A stretch of 21,498 bases of DNA from CAZBZG01 sp964496245 (lineage in GTDB: Bacteria > Planctomycetota > SZUA-567). Position numbers and translations under genes: made by a program. Under the pieces are notes generated by a model. It worked only from the letters and a program-made list of their open reading frames with translations, was not told the origin of the DNA and did not search any database. The DNA lies in assembly GCA_964496245.1 (NCBI GenBank), contig CAZBZG010000048.1, forward strand, positions 1 to 21,498, read 5' to 3'. Positions 1 through 7,869 of the stretch are shown here, one piece after another; the first letter of the stretch is position 1, and every line of letters begins with the position of its first letter.

Positions 1-43
1 CACAGAAGCCTTTCGGAATGGTTTTCGGGCAAGGGGGACGGGC

Positions 44-358
44 ATGTTCGAACGCATCCGGTATACCTGGGGCATCATGGGCGCGAGCTGAGAGGTGCTC
101 AAGCGCGACAAGGAACTCATGCTCTTCGCGTTGCTGTCCTCTGTCTGCTGCCTGCTCGTGCTGGGCTTCGCGCTCCAGAACACGGTGGCTTTGATCTTCT
201 GCATCGGGCTGGCCGTACTCTACTGGATCGCCCTCGGCCTGATCGAGTCCACGCTGCACGCCATCTTCCGGGCGGCCGTCTACGTCTACGCTGAGGTGGG
301 CGAGGCGCCGGCCGGATTCGGCGGAGAGCTCCTGTCGGGCGCCATGCAGCGCAAGTAG
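44..358 (+). pseudogene. Decayed, shortened DUF6159-like membrane protein gene
   Basis: An ATG at 44, preceded by an AGGGGG ribosome-binding site at good spacing, opens MFERIRYTWGIMGAS and then hits TGA at 89-91. The same frame continues without a break as EVLKRDKELMLFALLSS to the TAG ending at 358. From memory, DUF6159 membrane proteins begin much like this (MFERI..SW...ASW.VL..DKELL.FP) with Trp where this gene has TGA, and end in a segment like IFRAAVYVYA..GEAPAGF..ELL. About 104 codons remain against roughly 250-300 in the family, as if the N-terminal and C-terminal ends were joined and the middle membrane region lost. Two hydrophobic segments remain. The part after the TGA could restart at GTG 95 to give an 87-aa protein, but no good ribosome-binding site precedes it. 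The family call rests on motif memory, not a search. Confidence 0.55.
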
Positions 359-362
359 GGTT

Positions 363-408
363 CGCCCCCCCTCCGCGGCAGACTGCTTGCGGCCGCTGAG
401 GGCGGGCG
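363..408. terminator. Possible bidirectional hairpin between convergent genes
   Basis: CGCCCCCCCTC at 363-373 pairs with GAGGGCGGGCG at 398-408 with one mismatch, and GCGGC/GCCGC can pair inside the loop. It lies between the convergent DUF6159 remnant and the ABC transporter gene. There is no T-tract on either side, so it may act as a stem-loop without being an intrinsic terminator. Confidence 0.3.
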
Positions 409-436
409 TTGACGCGGCGCGGTTGGACGGGAAGGC

Positions 437-2224
437 TCAGAGCGATTGGCTGGCGACGAGTTCCGCGTAGAGCCCGGCCCGGGCCAGAAGCGCCGCATGT
501 CGGCCCGATTCGACGATGCGGCCATCCCGGAAGACCAGGATCAGCCCCGCATCGCGAACGGTCGAAAGACGGTGGGCGATGGTGATGCTCGTTCGTCCCT
601 GCAGCAGGCGGTCGAGAGCCTCCTGGATGTAGCGCTCGCTGGTCGTGTCCAGGGAACTGGTGGCTTCGTCCAGGATGATGATCGGCGGATCCTTCAGGAA
701 CATGCGGGCGATGGCCACGCGCTGGATTTGCCCGCCGCTCAGGCCCACGCCGCGTTCGCCCACCACGGTTTCGTACCCATCCGGCAGCGTGGCGACGAAT
801 TCGTCCACACAGGCTGCCTTCGCGGCGCGGCGCACCTTTTCCTCGGTCGCGTCGGGTTGGCCGAAGCGAATGTTCTCCAGGATGCTTCCGCTGAAGAGAA
901 AGGGGGTCTGCGGCACGATGCCGATGGCCTCGCGCAGGCTGGAGAGCCGCACGTCGCGCACGTCCTGGCCGTCGATGCGAACGGCGCCCTGGTCCGTGTC
1001 GTGAAAACGAGGAATGAGGTTGATGAACGTGGTCTTGCCTGCCCCGCTGGGCCCCACCAGCGCCGTGCGGCAGCCGGCCTGGATCTCCACGGAGACGCCG
1101 TTGAGCGCGGCCACGGGACGCTCCGTCTCTTTCGGGTAGGTGAAAACGACGTCATGGAATCCGATCGCTCCGCCGTCGAGGCGTAGGTTCGGCGCATCGG
1201 TTGGACTCGTGATCTGGGGAGGGTCCTCGATGTAGTCCAGCACCCGCTCGGCGCTGGCGGTAGCCGTCTGGAGTTGGGCGGTGAATCGGACCAGGAACGT
1301 GAGAGGCTGGTAGAGCATGACCGCGTACCCGGCGAAGGCGGTCACTTCGCCGATGGTCATCCGCTCCTGCAGGGCCAGCCAGGCGCAGAAGGCGATGACC
1401 GCGGCGCGGGCCAGGATGGTGATGATTTCGGTTCCGGCGAAGAGGATGTTGCCGAGGATGTTGAGGCGGTACTGGTGGGCCTGCTGCTCCTTGGCTTCAT
1501 CCTGGACCTCGACCTTGCTGCGTCGCTCGCGCGTGAAGGCCTGGATGACCTCCATGCCTTCGATGTTTTCCGTTACCACGCTCGTGAGGTTGGCCGTGGC
1601 TTCGGCGTTGCGCTTGGCCGCGTGCCGGATCGACCCACGAAGGCGCACCGTCAGCAGAAGGTAAAAAGGGAGGGCCAGGCATGTCACCAGCGCGGCGGGC
1701 CAGGAAACCCAGAAGATGTAGGCGAAAATGAAGCCGGCCCGCAACACCATCTGCGTGAGGACGATGAAGAACTGGCCGAGAAAGCCGGTGGCCTCTGTGA
1801 TGTCGGTCACCAGGCGGCTGACGATTTCGCCCGTGGGGCGGGCATGGAAAAAGCTGATGGCCTGCCGCTGTACGCGCCGGTAGAGAAAGATTCGCAGATT
1901 GCGCTGGACCTTGCTGATCNNNNNNNNNNCCAGCGCCGGGTAGTGAAAGCGCAACACGCCGCCGAGTAGATGGAATGCGACCAGTGCGAGCAATACCAGC
2001 GTTTCGGCCCAGATGACCTGTACGCGCTCTCCCTGGGACAGGGAGGGGGCCTGCAACGCTCGGTCGATCACGCGTTGGAGGAAGACGGGGACATAGACGG
2101 GCAGGACGACTCGCATCAGGCCACCGACGAACCCCAATCCCATGGCGCCGCGGTAGATCTCGACGTGCGACAGCAACCGCCACAGGATGCGCGCAGCGCT
2201 CTGGTTGCGAATGGTCTCTGGCAC
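437..2224 (-). CDS. ABC exporter, fused permease and ATPase (MsbA/BmrA type)
   Basis: This is a 595-aa half-transporter that would work as a homodimer in the inner membrane. An N-terminal six-helix transmembrane domain (about residues 20-325) precedes a nucleotide-binding domain. The ATPase motifs are intact: Walker A GPSGAGKT at 391-398, Q-loop VPQTPFLF near 437, signature LSGGQ at 495-499, Walker B IIILDE at 515-520 and the switch His in TIAHRLS at 551. Family members export lipids, lipid A precursors, drugs or peptides, and the substrate cannot be read from the sequence. The ATG is 48 bp downstream of the nadB stop, so it is probably the last gene of that operon. Residues 99-102 are unknown because of ten Ns in the assembly, but the frame and family alignment continue across the gap. 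Confidence 0.93.
   Translation of the reverse strand: MPETIRNQSAARILWRLLSHVEIYRGAMGLGFVGGLMRVVLPVYVPVFLQRVIDRALQAPSLSQGERVQVIWAETLVLLALVAFHLLGGVLRFHYPALXXXXISKVQRNLRIFLYRRVQRQAISFFHARPTGEIVSRLVTDITEATGFLGQFFIVLTQMVLRAGFIFAYIFWVSWPAALVTCLALPFYLLLTVRLRGSIRHAAKRNAEATANLTSVVTENIEGMEVIQAFTRERRSKVEVQDEAKEQQAHQYRLNILGNILFAGTEIITILARAAVIAFCAWLALQERMTIGEVTAFAGYAVMLYQPLTFLVRFTAQLQTATASAERVLDYIEDPPQITSPTDAPNLRLDGGAIGFHDVVFTYPKETERPVAALNGVSVEIQAGCRTALVGPSGAGKTTFINLIPRFHDTDQGAVRIDGQDVRDVRLSSLREAIGIVPQTPFLFSGSILENIRFGQPDATEEKVRRAAKAACVDEFVATLPDGYETVVGERGVGLSGGQIQRVAIARMFLKDPPIIILDEATSSLDTTSERYIQEALDRLLQGRTSITIAHRLSTVRDAGLILVFRDGRIVESGRHAALLARAGLYAELVASQSL
1920..1929. other. Run of ten Ns (assembly gap)
   Basis: Ten undetermined bases lie inside the transmembrane region of the ABC transporter gene. 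Translation on both sides stays in one frame, so the true length is 10 bp or differs from it by a multiple of three. It shows the source is draft or scaffolded sequence. Confidence 0.98.
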
Positions 2225-2272
2225 GGTTTCGGTCCATGGAGCTGATGGCGGTCAGGCGTTCGTCGGAGCCGT

Positions 2273-3883
2273 CTATTGGGCTTCGAGCTTGTCGAGATCG
2301 AGCTCGATGTGGCGTTCCCAGGCGGGATCGGTCTCGGGGTGGTCGGTGCGCTGATGGGCGCCTCGGCTTTCGGTTCGGAGCTGCGCGGCGTGCGCAATCA
2401 CCAGGGCCACGGTCAACATATTCTGCACTTCGAATCCGCGGCGGGCCTGGAACTGCTCGGGCAGCACGTACCGCTCCCAGTAGTGGATCGTACGTTCCAC
2501 CTCCTCCAGAGCTTTGCCGTTGCGGTAGACGCCGATGTGCCGCCAGGTCAGACTCTTCAGGCTTCGCACCAGGTCGTCGACGTCGAGCGGCACGGCCCGG
2601 CCGGAGAGGCGTCGTTCGACCGCGTTCGTGGGAAAGCCGGGCGCAACGTGGCCGGCGATGGCAGCCTGCTTGCCGGCCCGCCAGCCGAAGACGAGCCCCT
2701 CGAGCAGCGAGTTGGACGCCAGCCGGTTGGCGCCGTGCACGCCGGTCGAAGCGACTTCGCCCACCGCGTAGAGACGCTGGACCCGGGTGGCGGCTTGAAG
2801 GTCGACCTTGACGCCGCCCATCATGTAGTGCACGGCCGGCCGCACGGGTACCACCTCCTGCGTGATGTCGAGACCGTAGTCGGCGCAGATGGCCTTGATC
2901 GTGGGGAAGCGCCGTTCGATGAGATCGGCCCCCAGGTGCCGGAGATCCAGGCAGACGTGGGTGGTGCCGGTCCGATGGATTTCCTGGAAGATGGCCTGGC
3001 TCACCACGTCCCGGGCGGCCAGTTCCTTGTCTGTGGAGTAGTGTCCCATGAAACGCTCGCCCGCCTGGTTGAGGATGTAGGCGCCCTCGCCGCGCACCGA
3101 TTCGCTGATGAGGAAGCGCGGCGCGCCGGCCACGTACAGCGTGGTCGGATGGAACTGCACGAATTCCATGTCGCGGAGCACTGCCCCGGCCCGTAGGCAG
3201 AGGGCGAGGCCGTCGCCTGTAGCGCCGTCGGGATTCGTGGTCTCCCGGTAGACCTGGCCGAGTCCGCCGGTGGCCACGATGGTGGCGCCGGCGCGCACGC
3301 CGAGCATGCGGCCGTAGGTCGTGTCGAGGAGCAGGGCGCCGTAACACGCGTCCTCGTGGTGCAGAAGGTCGACGGTGAAGTGTTCGGCCAGGATGCGGAT
3401 GTTGGGATGTTCTTGGGCGCGCGCGAGCAGGGTCTCCACCACGGCTTTGCCTGTGGCGTCGCCGGCCGCGTGGATGATGCGCCGTCTGCCGTGTGCGCCT
3501 TCTGCGGTGAAGGCGATCTCGCCGTCCACGCGATCAAAGGGCGCGCCCCAGTCGACCAGGGCCTGGCAGCGGTCGATGCCCTCGGTCACGAGCACCCGCA
3601 CGGCCTCGTTGTCACACAATCCCACGCCGGCCTTCAACGTGTCGGCGAGGTGCAGTTCGGGCGTATCGTCTGCGCCCAGAGCGACCGCAACCCCGCCCTG
3701 GGCGTAGAAGCTGTTGCTCTCCTGCGGCACGTCCTTGGTGACCAGCAGCACGCGCGCTGAGGCGGCTGCCGCCAGGGCGGCCGAGAGTCCGGCCACGCCG
3801 CTGCCGATCACGAGCACATCGGTGTTGAGAGACGGCACCGTGTTGAGGTCGATCGAAGTCAGGAAGCGTTCTTGTCTGGGCAT
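2273..3883 (-). CDS. nadB: L-aspartate oxidase
   Basis: It oxidises L-aspartate to iminoaspartate with FAD, the first step of de novo NAD synthesis (NadA is the next enzyme). The 536-aa protein has the dinucleotide motif GSGVAG at 27-32, the FAD-contact stretch NSFYAQGGVA, EFVQFHPTT, ELAARDVV, AVHYMMGG and TGVHGANRLASNSLLEG. Catalytic residues known from E. coli NadB (E121, H244, R290, H351) fall at E122, H245, R291 and H352, which supports the ATG at 3883. A GTG at 3925 in the same frame would add 14 residues; neither start has a strong ribosome-binding site. nadA and nadC are not in the window. It lies between a 167-aa membrane protein gene and the ABC exporter gene on the same strand and is probably cotranscribed with both from the promoter at 4479-4507. 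Confidence 0.95.
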   Translation of the reverse strand: MPRQERFLTSIDLNTVPSLNTDVLVIGSGVAGLSAALAAAASARVLLVTKDVPQESNSFYAQGGVAVALGADDTPELHLADTLKAGVGLCDNEAVRVLVTEGIDRCQALVDWGAPFDRVDGEIAFTAEGAHGRRRIIHAAGDATGKAVVETLLARAQEHPNIRILAEHFTVDLLHHEDACYGALLLDTTYGRMLGVRAGATIVATGGLGQVYRETTNPDGATGDGLALCLRAGAVLRDMEFVQFHPTTLYVAGAPRFLISESVRGEGAYILNQAGERFMGHYSTDKELAARDVVSQAIFQEIHRTGTTHVCLDLRHLGADLIERRFPTIKAICADYGLDITQEVVPVRPAVHYMMGGVKVDLQAATRVQRLYAVGEVASTGVHGANRLASNSLLEGLVFGWRAGKQAAIAGHVAPGFPTNAVERRLSGRAVPLDVDDLVRSLKSLTWRHIGVYRNGKALEEVERTIHYWERYVLPEQFQARRGFEVQNMLTVALVIAHAAQLRTESRGAHQRTDHPETDPAWERHIELDLDKLEAQ

Positions 3884-3944
3884 GGCTTTCTGCAGGGAGG
3901 GGCTGATGGCCGAGGGGCCGCGCACAGAGAACGGGAGGCCGCAC

Positions 3945-4448
3945 CTACGGCTTGTCCCGGTGCGGCGGCGTCAGGAGCTCGAGCAGCTTCTCCCGGTCTT
4001 CCGGATCCATTCCGTGACGTCTCATGAGCTGGTCCGCCTGTTGGAGGATGCGTGCGTCACGTGTCTCCGCCGGAGCGGTTTCCGCCGAAGGGCTCTCTGC
4101 CGCCGAGGGCCCGGCCGGAGACGCCTGGGTCGGTTCCCCCTCCGGCGACGCGTCGGTTGCGGCTGCCAAGTCGGTCTCGCCCGCGTCCTGCGGTTCGCCG
4201 GTGGCCGCCTCTTCGGTCGATGTGGAGGGCGCGGGGACGGGCTGGGTAGAGTGCGCCACCGCAGCCGGCCGGGTGGGCTCCGGATAGGAGGCCGCGCGCG
4301 TGAACTCCGAATCCTTTGCGATGAAGAGACCGAAGAACAGGCTCAAGCCGGCCACGTAGGCAAGGATGAACAGCACCTTGGCGAGCCGCTGGTAGGTCGA
4401 GGCCCGGTAGAAGATGAGCGCAATCCGCTTGGGGAGGAGCATGAGCAT
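3945..4448 (-). CDS. Single-pass membrane protein with Pro/Ala/Glu/Ser-rich tail
   Basis: This 167-aa protein is not recognised as a known family. A basic N-terminus (MLMLLPKRIALIFYRAS) leads to one hydrophobic segment at about residues 25-44. A low-complexity region rich in Pro, Ala, Glu, Ser and Thr follows (about 55-130), then a charged, probably helical tail (ILQQADQLMRRHGMDPEDRE, near 134-153). The layout suggests a membrane-anchored protein with a flexible linker and a small C-terminal helical module. ATG 4448 was chosen because GGGG lies about 6 nt upstream and a TATAAT promoter sits just before it. A longer in-frame reading to 4712 would overlap holA and begins with shadow-like sequence. 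It is the first gene of the group that continues with nadB. Confidence 0.7.
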   Translation of the reverse strand: MLMLLPKRIALIFYRASTYQRLAKVLFILAYVAGLSLFFGLFIAKDSEFTRAASYPEPTRPAAVAHSTQPVPAPSTSTEEAATGEPQDAGETDLAAATDASPEGEPTQASPAGPSAAESPSAETAPAETRDARILQQADQLMRRHGMDPEDREKLLELLTPPHRDKP

Positions 4449-4478
4449 CGGTTCCCCGTCATCTCCGCACACGATGGT

Positions 4479-4507
4479 ATTATAGCTCACGCGCGCGCGC
4501 AAGGCAA
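4479..4507 (-). promoter_or_regulatory. Sigma70-like promoter for the 167-aa gene, nadB and ABC operon
   Basis: On the minus strand, TTGCCT (4507-4502) and a perfect TATAAT (4484-4479) are separated by 17 bp. The predicted transcript would start about 25 nt before ATG 4448. The spacer carries an unbroken alternating GC run (GCGCGCGCGC). Confidence 0.65.
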
Positions 4508-4522
4508 ACCCGAACAGGGATT

Positions 4523-5686
4523 TCACGTGAAGGGAATCGCGTACGGTTCGCGTTGGTGGCAGCAGGCCACCACGCTCTGCTCGAGGCAGGAGGCCACGTC
4601 TCCACCCGTGCTGTGGCTGCGGTGGATGGCCTCGGCCACGTGCCGCAGGATGCGCCGGAGTTCGGCCACGCTGTACCGCCGCGCTGCCTTGGCCAGGTGT
4701 TCGGCGCGCCACGGGCTGATGCCGAGCGCAGCGGCAAGGCCGCCCGCGTCCCGTGCGCGCTGCAGGTGGATGCGTGCGGCCAGGATGTGTTCGATGGTGC
4801 GGGCGAGCATGGCCAGCGCACGGTGGGCCGACCCGGTCCGGTCCGACCGCTTGCCGCCGGCTTCGCGCATGCCGTAGGTCAGGATGCGCCGCGAGAAGAC
4901 CAGGGCCTTCTCGAGATCACGCGCCTCCACGGCGTTGGTCAAACCGAAGATTTCGAACGCTTCGGACCCCGTGAAGAAGGCCTGCGCGTCTTGGTGTTCG
5001 ATGGTTGGCGCGTCGTCCACGAAGATGGCCAGCTTCTCCAGTTCCGCATGGAGGCTGCCGAGGTTGCCGCCGTGCGCGGCGAAGAGGAGGTCGGCGGCCT
5101 CGGGCGCCAGCCGCTTGCCGAGGGCCTTGGCCGTCCGGCGGAGCCAGGGCAGGATCTCGGCCGGTTTCGTCAGCGAGGGGCAGGGCACGCACTGCGCCGC
5201 GCGGGCGAGTGTCTTCCCCAGCTTGCGCTGGCGGTTCAGCTTCTCGCAGGCGATGACGAGCCACGCCGAGGAGGCCGGCGATTCCACGTAGGCTCGGAAC
5301 CGCTCTTCGTCAGCCTGGAGTCTCTGGTTCTTGGCGTCCTCAGCCGTCTCCTCTTGGGATCGTCCCTGGGACGGAGGCGCCAGCAGGCGGTCGGCCTGCT
5401 TGAGCACGATTGCTTTCTCGGGGGCGAAAAGGCTGGTCGAGGTCAGTTCGTGCAGGACCTCTCCCCAGCTGGTCCCCGCATCCTGCTGCGAAGACGGACC
5501 GCGGAGGACCAGCGTCTCGACCTGAGGGTGCGCCTGAGTCAGGGCGTGGAGGAACGCATCCAGCCCTTGGCGCCGGAGGTGGGCCTCGGTCCCCCAGAGC
5601 ACCACGACCGGGGGCAGATCCCGGCAGGCCGCCTGCAGCTGGGTCTCGTAGTCCTGTAAGGTTTCGCGCGTCTTCTTGCGGGCCAT
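4523..5686 (-). CDS. holA: DNA polymerase III subunit delta (clamp loader)
   Basis: HolA is the clamp-loader subunit that opens the beta sliding clamp. The 387-aa protein has the family layout: an N-terminal AAA+-like domain starting PPVVVLWGTEAHLRRQGLDA, a second block ending in the LVIACEKLNRQRKLGK region, the LPWLRRTAKALGKRLAPEAA lid stretch, GGNLGSLHAELEKLA, and a C-terminal helical collar (LARTIEHILAARIHLQRA). It is somewhat longer than the usual 330-350 aa because of a Gln/Glu-rich insertion near residues 105-130. As is typical for HolA, no functional Walker A is expected or seen. ATG 5686 has no ribosome-binding site; a -10-like box ends 6 nt before it, so the mRNA may be leaderless. 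eboE lies 88 bp upstream on the same strand. Confidence 0.85.
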   Translation of the reverse strand: MARKKTRETLQDYETQLQAACRDLPPVVVLWGTEAHLRRQGLDAFLHALTQAHPQVETLVLRGPSSQQDAGTSWGEVLHELTSTSLFAPEKAIVLKQADRLLAPPSQGRSQEETAEDAKNQRLQADEERFRAYVESPASSAWLVIACEKLNRQRKLGKTLARAAQCVPCPSLTKPAEILPWLRRTAKALGKRLAPEAADLLFAAHGGNLGSLHAELEKLAIFVDDAPTIEHQDAQAFFTGSEAFEIFGLTNAVEARDLEKALVFSRRILTYGMREAGGKRSDRTGSAHRALAMLARTIEHILAARIHLQRARDAGGLAAALGISPWRAEHLAKAARRYSVAELRRILRHVAEAIHRSHSTGGDVASCLEQSVVACCHQREPYAIPFT

Positions 5687-5692
5687 GCGGCC

Positions 5693-5721
5693 ATGTTAGC
5701 CTGTTTCCGCGTGCGATGCAA
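5693..5721 (-). promoter_or_regulatory. Putative promoter giving a leaderless holA mRNA
   Basis: On the minus strand, TTGCAT (5721-5716) and TAACAT (5698-5693) are 17 bp apart. The last base of the -10 box is separated from the holA ATG by only six bases, so transcription would begin at or next to the start codon. Confidence 0.4.
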
Positions 5722-5774
5722 GGATCGCGGACAGCTTCCGTGTGGAGGTGCGGAAAGATGGGCTTGGGGAGAGG

Positions 5775-6983
5775 TCAGGCTTGGCGAAGTCGTTCCAGCG
5801 TCCAGTCGAGTTCGGTCGCGATGTTGGCGTGCACGTCCTGGTCGCTCTCGAGAAGCGGCCACGTGTAGGTCTCGTTTACGATGTGCGGCCGTTCGCCGGA
5901 AGCGAGCACCTCCTGGAGCAGGTGTTCGGTGATGTCCGCGGTCGATCCCAGGGGATCGGAAACCGGGGCGAAGAGGGGCATGTGGAAGTGGACGCGCACC
6001 TCGGCGAAGTCGGCCATGGCTTCGCGGGGGAGGGCCAGGAATTCGCCCAGATCGGCTGCGCGGAAGACGATCCGGCCCGCATAGTCCCGGGCAAAGGTCT
6101 GGTGCAAATAGCGCGGTTCGTCCAGGCGTTTGAGGGCGTCCAGACCCTCGGGGTTGTCCGCGGGCGCGCGCAGCCGGGCGGCCGCGCTCACGTGGAGCTT
6201 GGCCAGCGGGACGCGGGCCTCGCGCAATGCGCAGACGGCTGCATCCGGGTCTTCGAACTCCACGGCCAGGTGTGCGGCGTCGAGGTTGATCCCCAGGTGC
6301 GCATGCACCGCGTCCACGGCGTCGGCCTCGCGCAAGCCTTCTTCGTCGACCAGGGCCTGGACCGTGTGCGTCAGCGCCTCGGCCTGCACGAAATCCGCGA
6401 ATTCCTGGACCGTCTCGCAGGTGCACAGAGGCTCGGGTTCCACCGCCAGCCGGATGACGATCCCCCGCTCCCGGCGGAGGCGGTCGAGCGCTGCGAGAAC
6501 CGGGGCAAAGCCGCGGGCCAGTTCGGCCCGGCGGGCCCGATGGTCGCCCCATGGTTTGTACGAACCCGGCGAGGTGCTGAGGCTGCCCTCCATGCCCTCA
6601 GGCAGGAGTGCGGCCAGGATCTCGGCGAGTCGGATGGTGTCCTGCTGGCGTTCGGCCTCGCCCCAGTCCGGGCGGTAGACCTCCTCCTTGACCACGGGCG
6701 CGTGGAAGTCGCGCAGGGGAAAGCCGTTCAGGCTGAAGACGAACAGGTCGTTTGCCGCGAGCCACGCGGCCAAATCGTCGAGGGCCGGGCCTGCGCTCAG
6801 CTCGGCGATGGCCGCTTGCCCGAGGCGCAGCTCCACGCCAAAGGGGTCGTCCGGTGCAACGCGTCTCTTGACCAGGCCCACATCCTCTGCGAGCAGCCGT
6901 CGCACTTCGTCCAGCGATTCGCCGGCGTGGACGTTGGTGGAGTAGGAGACCAGGAACGAACCGTGGGGCGTGCGAACGTGCAT
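5775..6983 (-). CDS. eboE: EboE-like TIM-barrel metabolite traffic protein
   Basis: This 402-aa protein matches the EboE family pattern: YSTNVHAGESLDEV at the N-terminus, DPFGVELRLG, LFVFSLNGFPLRDFHAPVVK near residue 80, VYRPDWGEAERQ and LPEGMEGSLSTSPGSYKPW. A TIM-barrel fold is expected, related to sugar isomerases and endonuclease IV; RLAVEPEPLCTCET and LGINLDAAHLAVEFED supply the usual metal-ligand-type Glu, Asp and His residues. In cyanobacteria and Pseudomonas, ebo/edb clusters (eboA-F, with a UbiA-type prenyltransferase EboC and sugar-phosphate cyclase-like EboD) are linked to moving secondary metabolites to the periplasm. No other ebo gene is in this window. Its ATG is 3 nt after the accD stop, which points to translational coupling. 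The gene symbol reflects homology only, not a demonstrated role. Confidence 0.78.
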   Translation of the reverse strand: MHVRTPHGSFLVSYSTNVHAGESLDEVRRLLAEDVGLVKRRVAPDDPFGVELRLGQAAIAELSAGPALDDLAAWLAANDLFVFSLNGFPLRDFHAPVVKEEVYRPDWGEAERQQDTIRLAEILAALLPEGMEGSLSTSPGSYKPWGDHRARRAELARGFAPVLAALDRLRRERGIVIRLAVEPEPLCTCETVQEFADFVQAEALTHTVQALVDEEGLREADAVDAVHAHLGINLDAAHLAVEFEDPDAAVCALREARVPLAKLHVSAAARLRAPADNPEGLDALKRLDEPRYLHQTFARDYAGRIVFRAADLGEFLALPREAMADFAEVRVHFHMPLFAPVSDPLGSTADITEHLLQEVLASGERPHIVNETYTWPLLESDQDVHANIATELDWTLERLRQA

Positions 6984-6986
6984 AAA

Positions 6987-7868
6987 TCAGCTCTCGGCCG
7001 GTGCACCCTCCACCGGCCCCAGCAGCTTGTCGATCAGGCGGGCCAGCGTGGCCCGCAACTCGCTCCGTTGGAGGATCATGTCCACCTGGCCGTGTTCGAG
7101 CAGAAACTCGGAGAGCTGGAAGCCTTCGGGCAGCTCGGCGTTGATCGTGGTCTTGATGACGCGGGGCCCCGTGAACCCGATCAGCGCCTTGGGTTCGGCG
7201 AGGATGATGTCGCCGAGAGCGGCCCAGCTCGCCCACACGCCGGCCATGGTGGCGTCCGTGCACACGCTGATGTAGGGAAGGTTCGCTTCGCGCAGTTTCC
7301 CCAGGGCGGCGGCGGTCTTGGCCATCTGCATGAGGCTGAAGAGTCCCTCGTACATGCGCGCGCCCCCGCCCGACCCGGAGACGAGGATCAGGGGCAGGCG
7401 TTCGTCCCGGGCGTGCTCGGCCAGGCGCGCGATCTTCTCGCCCACCACCGAGCCCATGGATCCCATGAGGAACCGGCTGTCGGTCGCGCCGAAGGCCACC
7501 GGCCGCCCGTCCAGCTCTCCTGTGCCGCCGACCATGGCCGAACGCAGGCCCGTCTTGGCCTGGTCCCGCTCGAGCACGTCCTTGTAGGCCTTGGCCGCGC
7601 GGAAGTCGAGGATGTCCCGGCTCGTCAGATCGGCGTCGCGTTCGGCGAACGTGTCCGGATCCAGCGTGATGTCGATCCGCCGCCACGCGTCGATGCGGTG
7701 GTGGTGCCCGCAGGCCGGGCAGACCCCGAGGTTCTCCGCCAATGTCTTCTTGATCAGAAGCTCGCCGCAGGCCAGGCACTTGGTGCCCGCGCCCGTGCCG
7801 ACCTCGCCGTTCGGGGTCTGCGGCTTGCGTCCAAGCTTCTTGAGTCCGTCCCAGCCAAAGAGGGCCAT
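6987..7868 (-). CDS. accD: Acetyl-CoA carboxylase carboxyltransferase subunit beta
   Basis: AccD pairs with AccA to transfer the carboxyl group from biotin to acetyl-CoA, giving malonyl-CoA for fatty-acid synthesis. The 293-aa protein has the N-terminal four-Cys zinc ribbon (C31, C34, C50, C53), followed by the crotonase-like carboxyltransferase core: AMVGGTGELDGRPVAFGATD, GSMGSVVGEKIARL, SGSGGGARMYEG, SLMQMAKTAAAL, PYISVCTDATMAGVWASWA and GFTGPRVIKTTI. SGSGGGARM differs slightly from the commoner SASGGARMQ. ATG 7868 has an AGGAG site 5 nt upstream that overlaps the end of rpe (TGA C ATG), so the two genes are coupled. accA is not in the window. Confidence 0.95.
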   Translation of the reverse strand: MALFGWDGLKKLGRKPQTPNGEVGTGAGTKCLACGELLIKKTLAENLGVCPACGHHHRIDAWRRIDITLDPDTFAERDADLTSRDILDFRAAKAYKDVLERDQAKTGLRSAMVGGTGELDGRPVAFGATDSRFLMGSMGSVVGEKIARLAEHARDERLPLILVSGSGGGARMYEGLFSLMQMAKTAAALGKLREANLPYISVCTDATMAGVWASWAALGDIILAEPKALIGFTGPRVIKTTINAELPEGFQLSEFLLEHGQVDMILQRSELRATLARLIDKLLGPVEGAPAES

Positions 7869-7869
7869 G

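Noticed and set aside
89..91. TGA recoded as Trp or selenocysteine
   Set aside because: Several genes here (ABC exporter, accD, rpe, cNMP, six-hairpin-like) end in TGA, so there is no genome-wide Trp reassignment. The expected residue is Trp, not Cys, and no obvious SECIS-like hairpin follows.
1497..3347. 616-aa minus-strand open frame overlapping nadB and the ABC gene
   Set aside because: It is out of frame with two well-conserved genes and its Arg/Pro/His-rich composition is typical of GC-rich shadow frames.
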